The notes below the pieces were generated by a model, which saw only the letters and a program-made list of their open reading frames with translations, did not search any database and was not told the DNA's origin. Shown here one piece after another: positions 6,560 to 6,883 of a DNA stretch of 6,883 nucleotides. This stretch comes from Bacteroidetes bacterium 4572_114 (GTDB lineage Bacteria > Bacteroidota > Bacteroidia > Bacteroidales > 4484-276): assembly GCA_002254335.1 (NCBI GenBank), contig NIVA01000177.1:1-6883 (forward strand), written 5' to 3'. How positions within the stretch are numbered: the stretch's first letter is position 1; each line of letters starts with the position of its first letter. Both the position numbers and the translations under genes were made by a program.

Positions 6560-6680
6560 TTGATGTTAAAATATTATGTGTTTGGGGGTTAACTTTAACT
6601 GTCTGACAGCTTTGGGATTGATGTTAAAATATTATGTGTTTGGTTTGGGGGTTAACTTTAACTGTCTGACAGCTTTGGGA
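6560..6680 (+). repeat. Tandem direct duplication, units of 58 and 63 bp
   Basis: Unit 1 (6560-6617) and unit 2 (6618-6680) abut and are identical except for an extra TTTGG in unit 2, itself a 5-bp duplication (GTTTGGTTTGGGGG against GTTTGGGGG). Each starts ttgatgttaaaatatt and ends aactgtctgacagctttggga minus its first base. The near identity suggests a recent duplication. It lies between the broken pump gene and the YhcG-type gene, in the probable promoter and leader region of the latter. Confidence 0.92.
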
Positions 6681-6711
6681 CTTAATAAATATTTGGTAAA
6701 CAGATAAAACA

Positions 6712-6883
6712 ATGAACAAAGAAATTAAAGTATTTAATACACCGGAATATCAGAACTGGTTAAAAGACCTAAAACAAAAAGTCCGTCAAACTCAAATTAA
6801 AGCTGCTGTTAAGGTAAATGTTACAATGCTTGAGTTTTACTGGAATTTGGGTGCAGATATTGTAAAAAAACAAAAAAATGCTA
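6712..6883 (+). CDS. DUF1016/YhcG-type protein (PDDEXK nuclease family), 5' part only
   Basis: The reading frame opens at ATG 6712 and stays open to the window edge (57 codons, stop not reached). The peptide starts MNKEIKVFNTPEYQNWLKDL and continues with KVRQTQIKAAVKVNVTMLEFYWNLGADIVKKQ. This matches the N-terminal DUF1016 domain of YhcG-like proteins, whose usual pattern is a W-L-xx-L-K start, then Q-xx-A-A-xx-V-N and a YW-x-x-G-x-x-I segment. Full members have about 330-380 residues and a C-terminal PDDEXK nuclease-like domain, which lies outside the window and cannot be confirmed. They are often found beside type I restriction-modification genes or in variable regions. The ATG choice fits the family start; no Shine-Dalgarno site is seen. 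A TTTG at 6692-6695 could belong to a weak -7 element. Confidence 0.82.
   Translation, partial: MNKEIKVFNTPEYQNWLKDLKQKVRQTQIKAAVKVNVTMLEFYWNLGADIVKKQKNA

Noticed and set aside
6529..6611. Rho-independent terminator for the pump gene
   Set aside because: A 15-bp inverted repeat exists, but with a 53-base loop and no following T-run; the evidence is too weak to call it.

Overview
This window looks like a chromosomal segment from a member of the Bacteroidota. The evidence is the moderately AT-rich sequence, the absence of Shine-Dalgarno-like sites before the start codons, a TolC-family protein with the Bacteroidota-style 'PIFDWGERKARIRAAE' segment, a lipoprotein-type membrane fusion protein, and several kinds of short interspersed repeat of the sort common in that phylum. 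The phylum is an inference from sequence style; no marker gene is present to fix genus or order.

Three plus-strand genes form a tripartite RND efflux locus: a TolC-family outer-membrane channel (73-1554), a HlyD/AcrA-type periplasmic adaptor lipoprotein (1867-2916) and an AcrB-type inner-membrane RND pump (3488-6503). Together they would export small molecules from the periplasm or inner membrane across the outer membrane, driven by protons. The substrate cannot be read from the sequence. The pump gene is broken. Its first 894 codons are intact, then the frame changes at about 6167-6170, and about 25 residues that carry transmembrane helix 9 in other RND pumps are absent. The C-terminal part resumes in another frame and runs to 6503. 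As given, this is a pseudogene caused by a deletion of about 77 nt, or an assembly error.

The gaps inside the locus are unusually long for an efflux operon (312 and 571 bp) and are filled with repeats. Gap 1 has a nested inverted-repeat element (1687-1848). Gap 2 has a 12-unit heptamer array touching the adaptor stop codon, two small hairpins sharing a CTCGTAGAG core, pieces related to the gap 1 element, and a roughly 100-bp MITE-like multi-hairpin element. A perfect 32-bp palindrome opens the window, and a tandem duplication with inverted CTGTCTGACAG motifs lies after the pump gene.

The right edge holds the first 57 codons of a DUF1016/YhcG-type protein (predicted PDDEXK nuclease family), cut off by the window end. 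I found no tRNA, rRNA, CRISPR array or complete mobile element. The efflux genes are familiar; the points of interest are the lesion in the pump and the density of repeats between the genes.
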